This document shows, in pieces, positions 60,805 to 64,000 of a DNA stretch of 64,000 nt (positions are counted from its first letter, which is position 1; every line of letters begins with the position of its first letter). Source of the stretch: Candidatus Marispirochaeta associata. Its GTDB lineage: Bacteria; Spirochaetota; Spirochaetia; JC444; Marispirochaetaceae. The notes beneath the pieces were generated by a model. The model was not told the DNA's origin. It saw only the letters and a program-made list of their open reading frames with translations, and made no database searches. The stretch covers positions 62,001 through 126,000 of the forward strand of contig JWTM01000101.1 in the NCBI GenBank assembly GCA_001749745.1. The letters are read 5' to 3'. The translations under genes were made by a program, and so were the position numbers.

Positions 60805-63294
60805 TTACGATTTCCGGCAGTTCAATACCTCTATCACGGCCTGCTGCGGCGGTTCGAACTCTTCCGGCGCGGTTGCAGTCAACCCGAAGAAGAGCTCTTC
60901 GCCGGGAAAGAGTATCTCGTCGCCGCGGGTGAACAGCAGGCCCCGAGGAGACCCCTCAGGCAGCCCCAGCGTGACGCCGACGGCGGTCAGGGAGCCGCCG
61001 TTACGCACCAGAAAGCCGCGAACGCCCTCCCGTACCGTCGGATCGGCGGTTACCCCGTCGACGGACAGCTCCCGCAGCGACGCGAGCGGCCGCTCCCACT
61101 CCCCGTCGCGCCGCGATGCGACGGAGAAAGGATAGGTGCGGCGCGCGCCCTCCTTCCCCTGCAGTCGCAGAAAGAAGGGGCGGTCGGGCACGGCGGCGCG
61201 GATCAGCGCTCCGTTTCCCCGGGCTAGGAGATCGCCGCTCGCACCGCGGAGTTCCCAGGAGCAGTCCGGAGTTCTGAGCTCGGCGCCGAACTCCTCGCCC
61301 GTCTCCCAGACGATGCGCTCGAAGGAGGCCGTCGGAATCGTCTCGTCGAAGGCGCGTCGCAGGGCGTACCAGGCCGGTTTCGGGCGACCGTCGAACTCGA
61401 GCACGGAGGTGTTGGCGTTGTTGGGGAAGGGCTCGTTGCCCATCCAGACGATGAAGCCCGAGGCGGCGGGGCTGCGAGACAGGGTCGCCTCGGCGGCGTA
61501 GGCCAGGGCGGCGGCCTGGATGAAACGGCTCGCGGCGCAGTATTGGGCGAACTCTTCCTCCCTCCATGGACCGAAGAGGCCTGTAAGCTCCTCGAACTGC
61601 AGCCACCAGGAGCCGCGGTGGGTCCAGTAGGGGTTGGTTTCATCGGGCGGCCAGACGGAACATTCGCCGCTGAACTCTGCAATCAGTGCCGGTCGCGAGG
61701 CACCGGGGCATCCCGTTTCGGAACGGAGCAGGCTGTCGTCGCCGTTGAAGAAGGTAAAATGCTCCTCGACGCCCCCGAAGAGCCAGGGGCCGTGGACGTC
61801 GTGATGGACGCCGCCGCCGAACTCGTGGCCTGAGGCGCAGAAACGCGGTCCCGAGGCGCTGGCCGGCAGAAAGATCCTGTCGGGGGTGAGGCTGCGCACG
61901 CTTCGCGCCAAAGCCTCTATGGCCGTGTGCTCTTCGCCGATGGGCCGATAATCGGGATACATCAGCTCGTTGCCGCCGCACCAGATTATAAGGGAGGGGT
62001 GGCGCGCCCGGCGCTTCAGATAGCTCTCCGCGACTCGCGTCAACGGCTCGACATACTCCCGATCCTCCGACGGCAGGTTGTCCATCCCTGAGGAGCTCTG
62101 GGGAAACTCCTGCCAGACCATCAGCCCCAGTTCGTCGCAGATGTCGTAAAAGCACTCCTTCTCGAGGACCGCTCCGCCCCAGACACGGATCAGGTTGCAG
62201 CCCATCTCTTGGAAAGTCGTCAGCAGGCGTCTGTACTCCGCCGGATCGGCGTCGCCGAAGTAGGCAGTCGGCGGCACCCAGTTGACTCCTTTCAGAAAGA
62301 GCTCCCTGCCGTTTATGCGCAGGGTGTAGGGCAGCGCCGTCTCGGGGGCGCCGGGATTCCGAACCATCTCCACCCTGCGGAAGCCGATCCGGCCGCGCCA
62401 GCTGTGGCTCTCCCGGCCGGCTCCGTCCAGTATGCGTACTTCGAGGGAGTAGAGGGACGCTGCCCCCGTTCCCGCGGGATACCAGAGTTCAGGCGCCGGG
62501 ACGGCGAGGAGGAACTCCGCTTCCGAGCGCCCGGCTTCGACTGCGCGCGTCTCTTCCCCTGAAGCGACGGGGCGGCCCTGCGGATCCGCAAGGGTATACG
62601 AGAGCCGCACCCCCGGTGCGGCTGCGACGCTGTCGAGTTCCGTGCGGATCGCGACTCGCCATCCGTCTGCCGTCTCCTCCGTCAGAGGCCGGCAGGAAGT
62701 GATTCTGATCAGGCCGGTGGTCTCGACGAGGGCCGAGTCCCAGATACCGGTCTGGGGCATGCGCGGGCACCAGTCCCATATATAGCCGAAGCGACTGACG
62801 AAACGCCTGATACGCCCGGTAAAGCCGTACTGACCGTCGACCTCGGGGGTTTGGTGAAAGACGATTCTGAGAAGGTGGTCCCGGCCCGGTTCAATTTTTC
62901 CGCTGATCTCCAGTTCCACCGGAACCAGGGGCGTCTCGAAACTGCCGATCAGTTCCGAATCGAAGTAGATCTCGCCCTCAGTGTCGAGGCCGAGGAGTCG
63001 CAGGAAAATTCGGGTCTCCGGGGAGATCTCTCCGGGTATGCTGAACCGGCGGTCGCAGAACCATTCGCGGTTGTTAACCCATTCGGCCTTCAGGCTGTCG
63101 AGGCCGATCCTGGGATCCTCCAGAACTCCTCGGCGCTGCAGATTGGCCTGGATCGATCCCGGAAAGGCGCCGGTGAAGGTCGCCACCGCGGGTACGAGCA
63201 TCTTGTCCAGCTCCATCGAGCGGGTGAATTTCCACTGATTGCGGTACCAGCCGGTGATCTCCCAGCCGCTGCCGTCGAGGGGGTAACGTGCCAT
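60805..63294 (-). CDS. GH2 beta-mannosidase-like enzyme, second copy
   Basis: 829 residues, only distantly similar to 55715-58162. Domain order: jelly roll (residues 1-190), Ig-like (190-320), barrel. ELFLKGVNWVPPTAYFGD near 330, LIRVWGGAVLEKECFYDICDELGLMVWQEFPQSSSGMD near 370, acid/base Glu443 (WCGGNE) and Glu540 in LIAEFSGE as probable nucleophile, where relatives more often have SEFG/SEYG. No signal peptide. It follows the LacI-type gene by 16 bases and is probably cotranscribed with it. Confidence 0.9.
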   Translation of the reverse strand: MARYPLDGSGWEITGWYRNQWKFTRSMELDKMLVPAVATFTGAFPGSIQANLQRRGVLEDPRIGLDSLKAEWVNNREWFCDRRFSIPGEISPETRIFLRLLGLDTEGEIYFDSELIGSFETPLVPVELEISGKIEPGRDHLLRIVFHQTPEVDGQYGFTGRIRRFVSRFGYIWDWCPRMPQTGIWDSALVETTGLIRITSCRPLTEETADGWRVAIRTELDSVAAAPGVRLSYTLADPQGRPVASGEETRAVEAGRSEAEFLLAVPAPELWYPAGTGAASLYSLEVRILDGAGRESHSWRGRIGFRRVEMVRNPGAPETALPYTLRINGRELFLKGVNWVPPTAYFGDADPAEYRRLLTTFQEMGCNLIRVWGGAVLEKECFYDICDELGLMVWQEFPQSSSGMDNLPSEDREYVEPLTRVAESYLKRRARHPSLIIWCGGNELMYPDYRPIGEEHTAIEALARSVRSLTPDRIFLPASASGPRFCASGHEFGGGVHHDVHGPWLFGGVEEHFTFFNGDDSLLRSETGCPGASRPALIAEFSGECSVWPPDETNPYWTHRGSWWLQFEELTGLFGPWREEEFAQYCAASRFIQAAALAYAAEATLSRSPAASGFIVWMGNEPFPNNANTSVLEFDGRPKPAWYALRRAFDETIPTASFERIVWETGEEFGAELRTPDCSWELRGASGDLLARGNGALIRAAVPDRPFFLRLQGKEGARRTYPFSVASRRDGEWERPLASLRELSVDGVTADPTVREGVRGFLVRNGGSLTAVGVTLGLPEGSPRGLLFTRGDEILFPGEELFFGLTATAPEEFEPPQQAVIEVLNCRKS

Positions 63295-63310
63295 GTGTGC
63301 TATTCTCCGT

Positions 63311-64000
63311 CTATTCTCCGCAGGATTTCCTGAGCATCAGCTGAGTCGGGATCGAGAGGTGTCCCAGGGGCGAATCGGGCGACTCGACCCTGCGCACACA
63401 GATCTCGGCGGCGTTGCGTCCGATCAGCCGGGCGTTCTGTACCACCGTCGTCAGCGGCGGGTCGAGGTAGGCTCCCTCCGGTATGTTGTCGAAGCCGATT
63501 ACGGCCGCATCCCGCCCGATCTCCATCCCCTCCTCCTTGAGGATTCTGATGCACTCGATGGCGATGAAATCGTTGACGGCGACGATCCCGAAGGGGCTCT
63601 GATCGCGCATCTCCTGGATATGATCCCGCAGCTCTTCTATCAGGTAACGGTACTGATTTTTATAGAAGGTCGAATGTCCCTCGCGGCCGATATCTATTCG
63701 ATCGGTCGACTCGAGTCCGAAATCCTGGATACCCTGCAGGTAGCCGTCGAGGCGTTCGGTGATCGAGGAGATGGCGGAGCGGTAGGCGAGGAAGGCGGAG
63801 TTGTAAAAGCCCTGGTTGTGGAGGTGCCGGACTGCGGCATAGGCGCCGCCGAAGTTGTCGGAACCGATGAAGTCGTAGCTTCCGCTCAGATTTGCTCCGC
63901 GATCGATCAGGACCAGGGCGATTCCGGCCGCGGAAAGCTGTTCCTCCCGTTCGGCGAGCCGCGACTTGTGACAGGGGGCGACGGCGATAGCGCGCACGTC
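63311..64000 (-). CDS. LacI/GalR-family regulator, N-terminus outside window
   Basis: Only the C-terminal 229 codons are in the window; the frame runs off the end at 64000, so the DNA-binding HTH is not visible. The visible part is the periplasmic-binding-like effector domain: GIALVLIDRGANLSGSYDFIGSDNFGGAYAAVRHLHNQGF, PFGIVAVNDFIAIECIRILKEEGMEIGRDAAVIGFDNIPEGAYLDPPLTTVVQN, and IGRNAAEICVRRV. This is a classic LacI ligand domain that binds a sugar. It is a candidate repressor at 50139-50160. Confidence 0.9.
   Translation of the reverse strand, partial: DVRAIAVAPCHKSRLAEREEQLSAAGIALVLIDRGANLSGSYDFIGSDNFGGAYAAVRHLHNQGFYNSAFLAYRSAISSITERLDGYLQGIQDFGLESTDRIDIGREGHSTFYKNQYRYLIEELRDHIQEMRDQSPFGIVAVNDFIAIECIRILKEEGMEIGRDAAVIGFDNIPEGAYLDPPLTTVVQNARLIGRNAAEICVRRVESPDSPLGHLSIPTQLMLRKSCGE

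Noticed and set aside
1..64000. tRNA, rRNA, CRISPR arrays, transposases, phage genes
   Set aside because: Looked for by eye in intergenic regions and among the proteins; nothing supportable was found. A short or divergent RNA gene could be missed without a covariance-model search.

Overview
The window reads as chromosomal DNA of a saccharolytic Gram-negative bacterium, most likely a free-living spirochaete. That assignment is inferred from gene style: many sugar ABC importers with periplasmic binding proteins (one with a GGSEE-type mature start), surface lipoproteins, a beta-barrel porin without SusC/SusD or TonB genes, YesM/YesN-type two-component pairs, a RelA-like protein fused to TPR repeats, and no sigma-54 or PTS genes. 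It is not proved by any marker gene. No rRNA, tRNA, CRISPR array or complete insertion sequence was seen. The stretch from about 20 kb onward looks richer in G+C than the first 6.5 kb by eye; I did not compute this.

Layout. (1) 1-6690: the 3' part of a YesM-like sensor kinase, its YesN-like regulator, and a sugar importer (binding protein, two permeases) with a GH172 (DUF2961) enzyme, closed by a hairpin terminator built from a dispersed repeat. (2) 6732-19097: housekeeping and small accessory genes: a RelA/SpoT-TPR protein, a DksA/TraR zinc-finger protein, a LuxR-type ATPase regulator (LAL) with a quinone-reductase/DUF4386/small-protein operon, an SDR plus zinc-ribbon MBL pair divergent from a MarR regulator, a small outer-membrane-like protein, a HigBA-like toxin-antitoxin pair with a perfect operator in its promoter, a small membrane protein, and argH. 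(3) 19047-19199: what looks like the stranded C-terminus of an ABC permease, immediately beside the start of the sugar region, so 19.2 kb may be an insertion boundary.

(4) 19203 to the end: about 45 kb of nearly uninterrupted glycan-use genes in six transcription units. Unit A (minus, 22518-19203): (alpha/alpha)6 glycosidase, Gfo/Idh/MocA dehydrogenase, ThuA protein. Unit B (plus, 22685): GH-A clan glycosidase with Ig-like domains. Unit C (minus, 40010-24348): membrane-anchored AraC regulator, a 950-residue binding protein fused to carbohydrate-binding-like domains, two permeases, an NHL/TPR/Yip1 membrane protein, a DUF5696 protein, two more permeases, an amidohydrolase and a second binding protein. 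A second membrane AraC regulator is transcribed divergently from the first. Unit D (minus, 49809-42413): GH127, GH43, GH13, creatininase-like, NIF3-like, and another binding protein. Unit E (plus, 50183-60792): discoidin-like lipoprotein, porin, three more lipoproteins, a GH-A lipoprotein, GH2, a second GH172 and a GxGYxYP protein, behind a clear promoter and a perfect 22-bp palindrome with a central CG. Unit F (minus, 64000-60805): LacI-type regulator (cut by the window end) and a second GH2.

Working model (inference): lipoproteins and the porin capture and admit oligosaccharides, periplasmic binding proteins feed three permease pairs that must borrow an ATPase encoded elsewhere, and cytoplasmic GH2/GH172/GH127/GH43/GH13 enzymes finish hydrolysis. 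The enzyme set (beta-mannosidase-like, beta-L-arabinofuranosidase-like, GH43, GH172) suggests a glycan with furanose (arabinose or fructose) and mannose-type residues, but the substrate cannot be fixed from sequence.
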